The notes beneath the pieces are model-generated. The model made no database searches. It saw only the letters and a program-made list of their open reading frames with translations, and was not told where the DNA came from. A stretch of 58,476 nucleotides of DNA from Ignavibacteriota bacterium (GTDB lineage Bacteria; Bacteroidota; Ignavibacteria; SZUA-365): the NCBI GenBank assembly GCA_016218045.1, contig JACRFB010000041.1, positions 1 to 58,476 of the forward strand, in the 5' to 3' direction. Positions 16,728 to 24,136 of this stretch are shown here, piece after piece. Numbering within the stretch: the stretch's first letter is position 1; every line of letters starts with the position of its first letter. Position numbers and translations under genes: made by a program.

Positions 16728-17396
16728 TTACTTGGTGTGGCAGGTGAGGCAGAGAGCGCTCGCCGAATTGCTCTTCTTGAGCAGACTTGTCGAGCTGCCG
16801 CTCTTGTTGTGTACGTCGTGGCAGCTCGCACACTCGATTTTGTCATTGTAGAGCATGTGATCTTTCAGCAGACCCTGCGGCGTGCTTGCACCGTACAAAG
16901 TCACGTTTGTTGTCGACGGATCCGCAAGCTCTCCGTCCGCGGTCGCAAGCGCCGAGTTGTAGGTGATGCTGATCGGGTGATCATCATCGAGCGCCGTTCC
17001 AAGAAGGGCGGAACCGGTGAGATACGTCGTGTTGGTTGTGGTACCGCCAAAATTACCGAGGCCGACGGAGCCGTCATGGCAGGCCATGCAGATTTTCGAC
17101 GCAGAACCGAGACTTGTCGGTGCGGTCGAGTTCTGGGTCCCGGTGGTCTTGTTGGCTCCCGTCGACGTGTTGTCGTACATCGTGTAGCTCGCCGTGGATA
17201 CCGCGTGGTTCCAGAGCGGACCCTGCGTCTTCTGCGCCGCGTTATGCGGTGCATGACACGTGACGCAGATTTCTCCGGTCGTGTTCCACGTGTACGTCGT
17301 GGAGTTTTTGAAATCGTGCGAGGAACCGGTGATTTGTGCACCGGCCGTGCCTGCAAACACGGCGAGGAAAAGAAGTGCTGCGATGCATTGTCTCAT
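16728..17396 (-). CDS. secreted tetraheme c-type cytochrome, OmcE-like candidate filament subunit
   Basis: 222 residues: signal peptide cleaved about after residue 20 (GTAGA), then about 202 mature residues with CXXCH at 44, 103, 189 and 216. Extra histidines at 27, 51, 64, 140, 180 and 196 could give bis-histidine ligation. Size, four hemes, the last site beside the C-terminus, and the CHAPH...PLWN...YTMY pattern recall OmcE-type cytochromes that polymerise into extracellular wires. That assignment is from memory of the family and needs a structural test. The strong GGAGG site upstream, overlap with the receiver stop (ATGA) and the following hairpin suggest high expression. The N-terminal half of the 630-residue cytochrome at 8535-10427 resembles it. 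Confidence 0.9.
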   Translation of the reverse strand: MRQCIAALLFLAVFAGTAGAQITGSSHDFKNSTTYTWNTTGEICVTCHAPHNAAQKTQGPLWNHAVSTASYTMYDNTSTGANKTTGTQNSTAPTSLGSASKICMACHDGSVGLGNFGGTTTNTTYLTGSALLGTALDDDHPISITYNSALATADGELADPSTTNVTLYGASTPQGLLKDHMLYNDKIECASCHDVHNKSGSSTSLLKKSNSASALCLTCHTK

Positions 17397-17875
17397 TGTG
17401 AAAAACCTCCAGGAATGGATTGGGTGGGATGAGACTGATCTAAGTGCGGATCAGAGATATGTGGAGAGAGTGAAGTCTGTGAACAATGCATCAAGGTTGT
17501 GACACGGCGCACCACGACATCAACATCGAATGGCTTGGGAATAAAGTCCGAGATATTGCCCCTGTTTGTGCAGAGGCCTAAGCCTGATTCATGTCTCGCA
17601 CTGATCATGATAACCGGGATTGTCGGATCCTTGTCGAACGCCGCGTCGGTGATCATACAACCACAGCCGTCGTTCAGCTCCATGTCCGTGAGTACAATGT
17701 CGATCTGCTGGCCACGGAGTACCTGCAACGCATACTCGACCGACTCCGCTTCGACGGGGTTGAATCCCGACGCTGCGAAGGCGGTACCGAGAACCCAGCG
17801 CAACAAGGGCTCATTATCGACAATCAGAATTGATGGGGAACTTGGAACTGAGGTGTGCAAGAGTGTCTCTCTCAA
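17393..17875 (-). CDS. stand-alone response-regulator receiver protein
   Basis: A 160-residue protein with one receiver domain (about residues 15-128) and no output domain. Key residues are present: acidic pair position D20-N21, phospho-acceptor D64 (VLTDMEL), S92 and K114 (FIPKPF). The opening ILIVDNEPLLRW closely matches ILIVDDERLLRW of the NtrC-type regulator at 18092-19456, so it may descend from that receiver or share its kinase. The first frame codon is TTG and the true start is unsure. Its stop overlaps the tetraheme cytochrome ATG, so translation is coupled. It could be a phosphate sink or a protein-protein regulator of assembly. Confidence 0.8.
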   Translation of the reverse strand: MRETLLHTSVPSSPSILIVDNEPLLRWVLGTAFAASGFNPVEAESVEYALQVLRGQQIDIVLTDMELNDGCGCMITDAAFDKDPTIPVIMISARHESGLGLCTNRGNISDFIPKPFDVDVVVRRVTTLMHCSQTSLSPHISDPHLDQSHPTQSIPGGFSQ

Positions 17876-17905
17876 GGAACTGGAGTGTCTGCCAAGAGAT
17901 CAATG

Positions 17906-17924
17906 CTCAATGACCATGCCAAGA
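17906..17924 (-). promoter_or_regulatory. candidate sigma-54 promoter of the receiver/tetraheme unit
   Basis: The minus strand reads TCTTGGCATGGTCATTGAG. TTGGCA matches the -24 element well, and TTG sits at the -12 position with correct spacing, but the invariant-type GC is GA here. Predicted start is near 17896, about 20 bp upstream of the receiver frame. Palindromes A and B lie about 137 and 173 bp upstream of that start. Confidence 0.45.
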
Positions 17925-18024
17925 CCGCGGATGGTCCTCCCGCACCATGAAATTCCCCTCTCCGCGCGTGAATCGTATATTATCACCTCTTCGAACCGGC
18001 TCTTGCCTGCATCGAATGTGTGTG

Positions 18025-18042
18025 GTGGGTTATTTACCCCAC
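18025..18042. promoter_or_regulatory. palindromic enhancer-like site A
   Basis: The minus strand reads GTGGGGTAAATAACCCAC, with self-complementary ends. It is one of three copies of STGGGGNAAATRRCCCAY in the window, and it lies between the NtrC-type gene and the receiver gene. Its centre is 36 bp from site B, in opposite orientation. Inferred binding site of the adjacent activator. Confidence 0.6.
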
Positions 18043-18059
18043 TCCCCCATCATTCGAAT

Positions 18060-18079
18060 CTGGGGGAAATGACCCACAG
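18060..18079. promoter_or_regulatory. palindromic enhancer-like site B
   Basis: The plus strand reads CTGGGGGAAATGACCCACAG, matching the consensus shared with sites A and C. It begins 12 bp downstream of the NtrC-type stop codon. Paired sites about three and a half helical turns apart are common for dimeric enhancer-binding proteins. Confidence 0.6.
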
Positions 18080-18091
18080 GTATCGGCGGAT

Positions 18092-19456
18092 TTACGTAAT
18101 CCCGTGCTTCTTCATTCTGTAGCGTAACGTGTCCCTGCTGATCTGGAGAAGCCGCGCCGCTTGTGATTGGTTATTATCACATGCCCCAAGCGCGCGTTTG
18201 ATGGCGTTCCGTTCAAGCTCGTCCAGCGATTCAGCGGTCGAGGCGATTGTCGCTTCATGAACGACGGGCGTTTCGAGTGAGTGGAGATGCCCGAGCTGTA
18301 CGGAATGGGAGAAGATGTACTCGCCGTCGTCAAGAAACGCCGCGCGTTCGATAACATTCCGCAACTCGCGAACATTGCCCGGCCAGGAATAGGAGAGAAA
18401 CAGCTTTTTTGTTTCTTCGCTCAGACCCTTGTACTCTTTTCGGAACTTGGTATTGAATTCCTGCAGGAAGTGATGCGCGAGCAGCAATATGTCGGTGCCG
18501 CGCGTGCGGAGCGGCGGGAGTTCGATGTGCATGACGTCGAGCCGGTAGTACAGATCCTGCCGGAATTGCCCTTTCTCGATCAATGTCTCGAGGTTCTGAT
18601 TCGTGGCCGCGATGATGCGCACGTCAACTCCGATATCGTGCTCGCCTCCGACGCGTCGAAATGTTTTCTCCTCGAGCGCGCGGAGCAGAACGGCCTGCAG
18701 TTCGAGGGGCAAATCGCCGATCTCATCAAGAAACAGTGTGCCGCCGTGTGCCAATTCGAAAACACCCTTGTGACGCGCACGCGCGTCCGTGAAGGCGCCC
18801 CTCTCGTGACCGAACAGTTCGCTCTCCATCAGCGTACGCGGTATCGACGCGCAGTTCACAGTCACAAAGGCCTTGTCCTTTCTATCGCCCAATGAATGAA
18901 GGGCGCGCGCCACAACTTCTTTCCCGGTACCACTCTCTCCGGTTAACAGCACTGTTGATGCCGTGGCGCCGGCAAATTTCATCACGGTCGAAATGATGCG
19001 TTTCATCCCGTCGGACGCGCCGATGATGCCGAAGACGCCGCCTTCCCTCACTTGTTCCTGAAGCGCTGCGCGATATTGTCGATGCACCAGGGTCTGCTCG
19101 AGCGCGCGACCGATGAGCAGGTGCAACTCCTCGAAGTTGATCGGCTTGGTGACATAGTCGTATGCTCCGAGTTTCATGGCGCGCACTGCCACATCCGACG
19201 TGTCGACGGCTGTGATCATGATGACCGGTATGTCGGGCGCGGTTGTTCGAATGAAGGCCAGCACCGCGAGCCCGTCTTCGTCCTCGAGTATTTGATCCAA
19301 TAGAACCAGATCCGGCTCGACCTGTTCGAAAACCGCGCGCGCCTCAGCGGCGCTTTGGGCTTCATGCACGGTAAATCCCGCAGCGGTCAGTTCTTCCCTC
19401 ACCGCCCAGCGCAACAGTCGCTCGTCGTCGACAATCAATATCGATTCCGGACGCAT
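18092..19456 (-). CDS. NtrC-family sigma-54-dependent response regulator
   Basis: 454 residues in three domains. The receiver (1-120) has D10-D11, phospho-acceptor D54, T82 and K104. The AAA+ domain (about 143-370) has Walker A GESGTGKE (173-180), sigma-54 contact loop GAFTDA (220-225) and Walker B around GTLFLDEIGD (239-248). A Fis-type helix-turn-helix ends the protein (NNQSQAARLLQISRDTLRYRMKK). The contact loop is GAFTDA rather than the usual GAFTGA. The ATG at 19456 shares one base with the stop of the kinase gene (TGATG), so the two form a two-component pair. Three palindromes downstream are its probable binding sites, and the cytochrome units its probable targets. Confidence 0.93.
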   Translation of the reverse strand: MRPESILIVDDERLLRWAVREELTAAGFTVHEAQSAAEARAVFEQVEPDLVLLDQILEDEDGLAVLAFIRTTAPDIPVIMITAVDTSDVAVRAMKLGAYDYVTKPINFEELHLLIGRALEQTLVHRQYRAALQEQVREGGVFGIIGASDGMKRIISTVMKFAGATASTVLLTGESGTGKEVVARALHSLGDRKDKAFVTVNCASIPRTLMESELFGHERGAFTDARARHKGVFELAHGGTLFLDEIGDLPLELQAVLLRALEEKTFRRVGGEHDIGVDVRIIAATNQNLETLIEKGQFRQDLYYRLDVMHIELPPLRTRGTDILLLAHHFLQEFNTKFRKEYKGLSEETKKLFLSYSWPGNVRELRNVIERAAFLDDGEYIFSHSVQLGHLHSLETPVVHEATIASTAESLDELERNAIKRALGACDNNQSQAARLLQISRDTLRYRMKKHGIT

Positions 19457-20958
19457 CAGTCCTCCATTGCCGCGAAGGGTGGAAATGACAACGTGACGGT
19501 CGTTCCAACATCCACGGTACTGTCGATGGAAATGGCGCCCCCGTGTTGCTCCATGATACGTTTCGAAACGGCCATCCCCAGTCCGGTCCCCTTGTGTTTG
19601 GTTGTGTAAAACGGAGTGAACACGCGGGAGAGCACGTCGGGCGAAATACCCGATCCAGTGTCCTGTATCCGGATCGTTGCACGCTGTTCCACGTTTTCGA
19701 GGGAGACCTTCATCACACCGCCGGACTTCATGGCTTGGGTAGCGTTCAGCATCACATTCCAAAGCACTTGTTGGAGTTGTTTCTCATCACCCTGAACAAT
19801 GGGTGCGGAAGCATCCAGCTCAAACGACATGGTAACCCCCGCTCGTTCCGCTGAAATCTGGAAAAGTGAATGCAGATTCCGAAGCAATTCCGCCAGGTCG
19901 AGCGGCTGCAGTTTCGGCGGCGACATGCGCGAATATATCAGGAGGTCATCGATCACCGTGTTCATCCTGTCCAATTGCGCTATCATTTCATCGTAGATTT
20001 CTGCGCGTTCGGCGTCCACTCCACCCTGCCTTCTGAAAATGTGCAGCGCGGCTTTAATTCCGGCGATGGGATTTTTTATTTCATGCGCCATCATCGCGGC
20101 CATCTCGCCGATGGTCGCAAGCTGGTCCGCCCGACGCAACTGTCCGTCATGTACATCGAGCAACTGTGAATATGCGTTATCGAGACGCGTAATCAGCAGC
20201 GAAAATGACCGGAACAGGTCCGCAATCTCGTCCCGTCCGGACACGACAGGGGCGGTGGGCATGGATACCGGCTCGCCGTTTTCAATCGCGGAGATAGCCA
20301 TCTCCGACGCGCGAATGTATCTCTTCAGTTTATTAACCGGACGAACGATGATCAGACCCAGAGAGACGGCCAACATCACCCCGAGCAGGGCGACTATGGA
20401 ACCGAGAGCGAGCATGTTCCCGGTCCGGTGCTCCTCCGCAACCGCCATGAGATCATCCAGGGAAACCGTAATCGCGAGATACCCGAGCACATCCTTTTCT
20501 GTGCCGTGGCATTTCTCACAGCCGCCCCGGTTCCGAAGCGGGCTGAGATAGAGTTCCTGTACACTGTTCCCGTTGCGTACAAGGTGAAAGCGATGTTCGG
20601 GCACCGCAGGATCCGGCGTCAGACTTGCAAGATCGATGCGTGCCTGCTGTTCCTTTTTTTCCAGTGGGAAGAGGATACTCCCGCTATCCGACACAACATA
20701 CGCCGCACGTACCCGCGGTGTGGAGAGAATCGAGCGGAGCCCTTCCGCGACTTCCGATTTGTCGGCCGAATTCATGAAGTGCAGCACGAGATTCTGCCCG
20801 ACGTATGTCACACCCTGAGCGCGACTGTGGCCCAGCGCAAGCAGCATGTTTGTACCAGTTGAATACGCCAGATAGTAAAAGGCACCCCCGGAAACCGCGA
20901 GAGTTACCGCGATAAAAATGACGAATTTTCCGAGAATACTACGGTGCGAAAGCGACAT
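19456..20958 (-). CDS. sensor histidine kinase with periplasmic c-type heme motif
   Basis: 500 residues. The first membrane helix is at about 9-31. A periplasmic domain follows (about 32-180) and contains CEKCH at 147-151, a covalent heme-c attachment site. A second helix lies at about 182-205, then a HAMP-like linker. The HisKA domain has the phospho-accepting H292 (AHEIKNPIAG), and the HATPase domain has N-, G1- and G2-box motifs (NVMLNATQAM, DTGSGI, GTGLGMAVS). The ATG at 20958 starts a normal signal-anchor, and the longer frame is probably non-coding. The gene is coupled to the NtrC-type regulator. A heme-bearing sensor implies redox or small-ligand sensing, which fits control of the cytochromes; the exact signal is unknown. 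Confidence 0.92.
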   Translation of the reverse strand: MSLSHRSILGKFVIFIAVTLAVSGGAFYYLAYSTGTNMLLALGHSRAQGVTYVGQNLVLHFMNSADKSEVAEGLRSILSTPRVRAAYVVSDSGSILFPLEKKEQQARIDLASLTPDPAVPEHRFHLVRNGNSVQELYLSPLRNRGGCEKCHGTEKDVLGYLAITVSLDDLMAVAEEHRTGNMLALGSIVALLGVMLAVSLGLIIVRPVNKLKRYIRASEMAISAIENGEPVSMPTAPVVSGRDEIADLFRSFSLLITRLDNAYSQLLDVHDGQLRRADQLATIGEMAAMMAHEIKNPIAGIKAALHIFRRQGGVDAERAEIYDEMIAQLDRMNTVIDDLLIYSRMSPPKLQPLDLAELLRNLHSLFQISAERAGVTMSFELDASAPIVQGDEKQLQQVLWNVMLNATQAMKSGGVMKVSLENVEQRATIRIQDTGSGISPDVLSRVFTPFYTTKHKGTGLGMAVSKRIMEQHGGAISIDSTVDVGTTVTLSFPPFAAMED

Positions 20959-21182
20959 GGAACTGGAAAACCAGATTGATGCGGTACGTGCGAAATGTGT
21001 GTATTTTTTGTAGAGATGCCAATATAACCATGAAAGCGCAACAAATGGTGCCGTCGTTGTCGATTCTGATCCGAAGTCGACAAAAAAAGCGTGAATTTTT
21101 GGCCCTGTGAAAAAAACGCCCACCCATTATCGCCGTAAGTCATTATATGACAACGATTTTACTTTTTCTCGGGGACGGGAAA

Positions 21183-21211
21183 TTGCATTGCGGCCCAAAT
21201 CCATGTACATT
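21183..21211 (+). promoter_or_regulatory. candidate housekeeping promoter of the cold-shock gene
   Basis: TTGCAT and TACATT are separated by 17 bp, giving a predicted start near 21218 and a leader of about 125 bases before the GTG at 21343. Cold-shock genes often have long regulatory leaders. The match is moderate and the call is tentative. The 220-bp gap (20959-21342 region outside genes) has no other clear signal. Confidence 0.35.
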
Positions 21212-21342
21212 CACGCGGAAGTTAGGAGCGCCCGCACCGTCGAACGCCAGGCCATAGTCACAGGCAGGGCTAGTCTTCACAAACTCCAGACACGATGCGT
21301 TGGTACGGGAAATTCCATCTTATCTCAGTAGGAGGAGGTATT

Positions 21343-21561
21343 GTGGAACGTGGAAAAGTAAAATGGTTCAACAACGCAAAAGGATTTGGATTTATTGAAA
21401 GAGACGGTTTGCCGGATATTTTTGTCCACTATCGCTCGATCATTGGCGAAGGGTACAAAAAGTTGAAAACCGGTGAAGAAGTCTCGTTCGAGATCGACGA
21501 GAGCACACGCGGCCCGCAGGCGGTGAATGTCCAGCGGATCGACGGTGATACAGAAGTGTAG
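21343..21561 (+). CDS. csp: cold-shock domain protein
   Basis: A 72-residue single cold-shock domain that binds single-stranded nucleic acid. RNP1 is KGFGFIER and RNP2 is DIFVHY, inside the family opening [14 protein letters not shown]. The usual RNP2 VFVHFSAI is replaced by IFVHYRSII. The GTG start is fixed by a strong AGGAGG site six bases upstream and by the family N-terminus; an upstream ATG at 21295 in frame would add unrelated residues. It stands alone between the divergent sensor kinase gene and pgsA. A 156-bp gap separates it from the pgsA start. Confidence 0.95.
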   Translation: MERGKVKWFNNAKGFGFIERDGLPDIFVHYRSIIGEGYKKLKTGEEVSFEIDESTRGPQAVNVQRIDGDTEV

Positions 21562-21717
21562 GAAAAACCCGCTGTTTCTGCTGCTGTAGCAGTACACCCC
21601 GCCCTGACGCCGTGCGGGGAACGTGGCATCTGCGCGCGGACATCGCGGACGGTTGTTTTTTCCAGGTCCCAAATGTCCTATTTTTACGCATTCGTCACAG
21701 TTTTTCCCGATCGCCGC

Positions 21718-22326
21718 ATGTTTTCGACCCTGCCGAACAGACTCTCTCTGCTTCGCATCATTCTCTCGCCTGTATTTTACGTGTTCTTCGTCTCCGAGGA
21801 TCCGACGTTTCGGCATGTCTCGCTGGGAATATTTTTCATCGCGGCGATAACGGATTGGTACGACGGAATTATCGCGCGCAAATACAACACCGTCACCAAC
21901 ATCGGCAAATTTCTCGATCCGCTGGCCGACAAATTCCTCACCTCGGCGGCGTTTATCGCCTTTGCGTCGCTTGGGCATGTCGAGTGGTGGATGGTGTGGC
22001 TCATCATCATTCGCGACCTGCTGATTACGGTCCTGCGCTCCATCGCCGAAGCGCGCGGTGCGCACATCGTCACATCCAAAACCGCGCAATCGAAGACCTT
22101 TCTGCAGATGGCGGTATTGTACTATCTGCTGCTCCTCATCATCCTGCGCGACGTGGGGTGGGTTCAGCGTTCATACAACGCCGAGGTCGCCGCGCTGCTG
22201 CATCCCACCGTCGTGTTTGTGCTCATGTTCGCCGTGACGGTACTCACATTGTACACGGGCATCCAGTATCTGTATGACAACCGACACTTCCTCCGAGGCC
22301 TCGTTGCAGGATCACACTCCCGCTGA
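21718..22326 (+). CDS. pgsA: CDP-diacylglycerol-glycerol-3-phosphate 3-phosphatidyltransferase
   Basis: Inner-membrane enzyme making phosphatidylglycerophosphate, the committed step to phosphatidylglycerol. The 202-residue protein contains the CDP-alcohol phosphotransferase motif DG-x2-AR-x8-G-x3-D-x3-D, seen as DGIIARKYNTVTNIGKFLD then PLAD, followed by four or more membrane helices. The ATG at 21718 gives the family start MFSTLPNRLSLLRI; an upstream in-frame ATG at 21673 adds a short extra stretch. Its 3' end overlaps pgpA by 53 bp, so the two consecutive enzymes of the pathway are co-expressed. Confidence 0.93.
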   Translation: MFSTLPNRLSLLRIILSPVFYVFFVSEDPTFRHVSLGIFFIAAITDWYDGIIARKYNTVTNIGKFLDPLADKFLTSAAFIAFASLGHVEWWMVWLIIIRDLLITVLRSIAEARGAHIVTSKTAQSKTFLQMAVLYYLLLLIILRDVGWVQRSYNAEVAALLHPTVVFVLMFAVTVLTLYTGIQYLYDNRHFLRGLVAGSHSR

Positions 22327-22789
22327 CCGCGCGCCGCGACCTTCCCCTCTCGTGCTGCTTGTCGGCAGCGGACTCTTCAGCGGCTACGCGCCGTTTGCAT
22401 CGGGCACCGTCGGGTCGGCCGTCGCGGTCGTGCTCTACTGGTTTATTCCCGGCTTTTCAGAATGGCTGCCGCTTGCGGCCGCCTCGCTGCTGTTCCTTCT
22501 GGCCGGCTTCCCCATCGCCTCGGCCATGGAAAGGCACTATGGCAAGGATCCCTCGGAGGTGGTGCTCGACGAAGTCGTCGGGCAGTGGATCGCGCTTCTG
22601 CTGCTGCCGAAAATCTGGTACATCGCCGCCGCGTCGTTTTTCCTTTTTCGTTTTTTCGACATTATCAAACCACCGCCTGCGCGGCAGTTCGACCGTATGC
22701 ACGGCGGTTTCGGCATCATGATGGACGATGTCGCCGCGGGAGTGTACGCGAACCTCGTCCTGCAGGCATTTCTTTTTATCACGGCCTGA
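22274..22789 (+). CDS. pgpA: phosphatidylglycerophosphatase A
   Basis: Removes phosphate from phosphatidylglycerophosphate to yield phosphatidylglycerol. The 171-residue membrane protein shows PgpA hallmarks: GSGLFSGYAPFASGTVGS, the acidic motif DPSEVVLDEVVGQW and FRFFDIIKPPPARQFDRM with a final DDVAAGVYANL segment. The start at 22274 lies inside pgsA (53-bp overlap). The first conserved residues begin about 25 codons in, so a later start is possible, but no better start codon was seen. Pairing with pgsA is a strong functional context. It ends 39 bp before the convergent glycosyltransferase gene. Confidence 0.93.
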   Translation: MTTDTSSEASLQDHTPADRAPRPSPLVLLVGSGLFSGYAPFASGTVGSAVAVVLYWFIPGFSEWLPLAAASLLFLLAGFPIASAMERHYGKDPSEVVLDEVVGQWIALLLLPKIWYIAAASFFLFRFFDIIKPPPARQFDRMHGGFGIMMDDVAAGVYANLVLQAFLFITA

Positions 22790-22828
22790 ATCCGCCACAC
22801 GCCACGTCTCGCGCGTGACGATGAGAGA

Positions 22829-24016
22829 TCAGGCGGGCAGTATCACGTCGAGGACAAGTCCCGCGGACCATTCCCAACTTTGTCCCGCCACAAGCGCGCG
22901 ACGCTCGCGGCGCAGCTCCTCCGTGTCTCGCGCCAATTCGTCCTCCACCGCGCGGATAAAGCCCTCGATGGTCGACTCGGTGCGCGCGCCGGGCAGCGCC
23001 TTGCGAACCTCCACTATGTCGGCGCTGACGACGGGTTTCCCCAGCGCGTAGTACTCGCGGAATTTCACCGGCGCGCTGTACTTCACCCACGCGTTCTGCA
23101 CCCAGGGAATGACGGCCACGTCGAAGTGTATGCCGTAACGGGCCACGTCGTTGATGGGCACGTATCCGATGAAGTGCACGTTGCGGTACTGCCGCATGCG
23201 CGACGTGTCGTACATCGGTTTCCCCACAAACACGAGAGACCACTCGGGATGCGTCTCCGCCATCCGCGCGATCAGATCCTGATCCTGCAGCACCTCGAGC
23301 GAGCCCCAATATCCGATAATGGGATGCGGAATATCCTTCATTGCCGCGGGCGCTTGTGCGGACGCCGCGACTCCCGCATCCAGGAAGCCGGGAGCGACCC
23401 CATGCGGCACGTAGTGCACGCGCGGCCGCTCGAGACTGCGCTCGTCGTGCATGCCGATCGAGGCGCAGATCACGTCGTCGCAGCGGCGGAACATGGTCTC
23501 GTGATTCTCGACGACGCTCGAAAACGTCATGCGGTCGTAATACGCGAGATAATTATCCTGGATGTAATACACCGACGAATCGTGCGGGATGCGGTCGAGC
23601 AGCAGCGCGGCGGTCGGGAGTCCGCCCCAGAACACGGGATCCGCCATGCCGAGCACACGGAGGAGCAGGCGCACCTGCATCGTGAGCAGGAACACGTTCA
23701 TACGCGCGACGAGCGGCACCGACCACATCGGGAACACCACCGGCGTCAACACCCACACCCCCTCCGATTTTCGCAGCCAGCGCGCATAACTCTTGAGCTT
23801 CAGCGCGACGCGCGAGAATACGCGGGGTGTGGACAGACTGGGCAGCCCGATGCCGATCGAATTCACGAAGAGCACCTTGTGTCCACGCGCGGCGATGCGC
23901 CGCATCCACTGCTTCTCGGTGTAGGGATTGTGCACCCACCAGTCGTTGCCGGCAAAACACACGATGCTCGCCTGTGTGTCGCTGCGGGTTCGGGGCGGGG
24001 TCTCGGATTCTCTCAT
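22829..24016 (-). CDS. glycosyltransferase (GT-B, TuaH-like)
   Basis: 395 residues with the GT-B two-domain layout. The N-terminal acceptor half starts with IVCFAGNDWWVHNPYTEKQWMRRIAARGHKVLFVN, and the C-terminal donor half has HPIIGYWGSLEVLQDQDLI and the late segment AWVKYSAPVKFREYYALGKPVV, which resembles the nucleotide-sugar-binding region of family 1/4-like enzymes. The ATG at 24016 is chosen over an upstream one at 24055 because it begins a short polar leader close to the domain. Same strand as the following polysaccharide genes (81-bp gap plus), so it probably adds a sugar to a surface glycan. Donor and acceptor are unknown. Confidence 0.8.
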   Translation of the reverse strand: MRESETPPRTRSDTQASIVCFAGNDWWVHNPYTEKQWMRRIAARGHKVLFVNSIGIGLPSLSTPRVFSRVALKLKSYARWLRKSEGVWVLTPVVFPMWSVPLVARMNVFLLTMQVRLLLRVLGMADPVFWGGLPTAALLLDRIPHDSSVYYIQDNYLAYYDRMTFSSVVENHETMFRRCDDVICASIGMHDERSLERPRVHYVPHGVAPGFLDAGVAASAQAPAAMKDIPHPIIGYWGSLEVLQDQDLIARMAETHPEWSLVFVGKPMYDTSRMRQYRNVHFIGYVPINDVARYGIHFDVAVIPWVQNAWVKYSAPVKFREYYALGKPVVSADIVEVRKALPGARTESTIEGFIRAVEDELARDTEELRRERRALVAGQSWEWSAGLVLDVILPA

Positions 24017-24136
24017 GGTCGTTTTCGCGCGTCCGGACGGCATGCCGCACTGCATAGTCGCGAAAAATACGAACTCGGGAGCAAAGTATCATGCTGCGGA
24101 CCGCGCCCGCACTGTCACGGCACCCCGTCCGGCGCC

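Noticed and set aside
16458-17432. Plus-strand frame across the tetraheme gene
   Set aside because: Antisense to a protein with a signal peptide and four CXXCH motifs; no motifs in the antisense product.
17501-17875. Full response regulator with DNA-binding output at this position
   Set aside because: The sequence after the receiver domain is short and polar; no helix-turn-helix or other output domain could be seen, so it is a stand-alone receiver.
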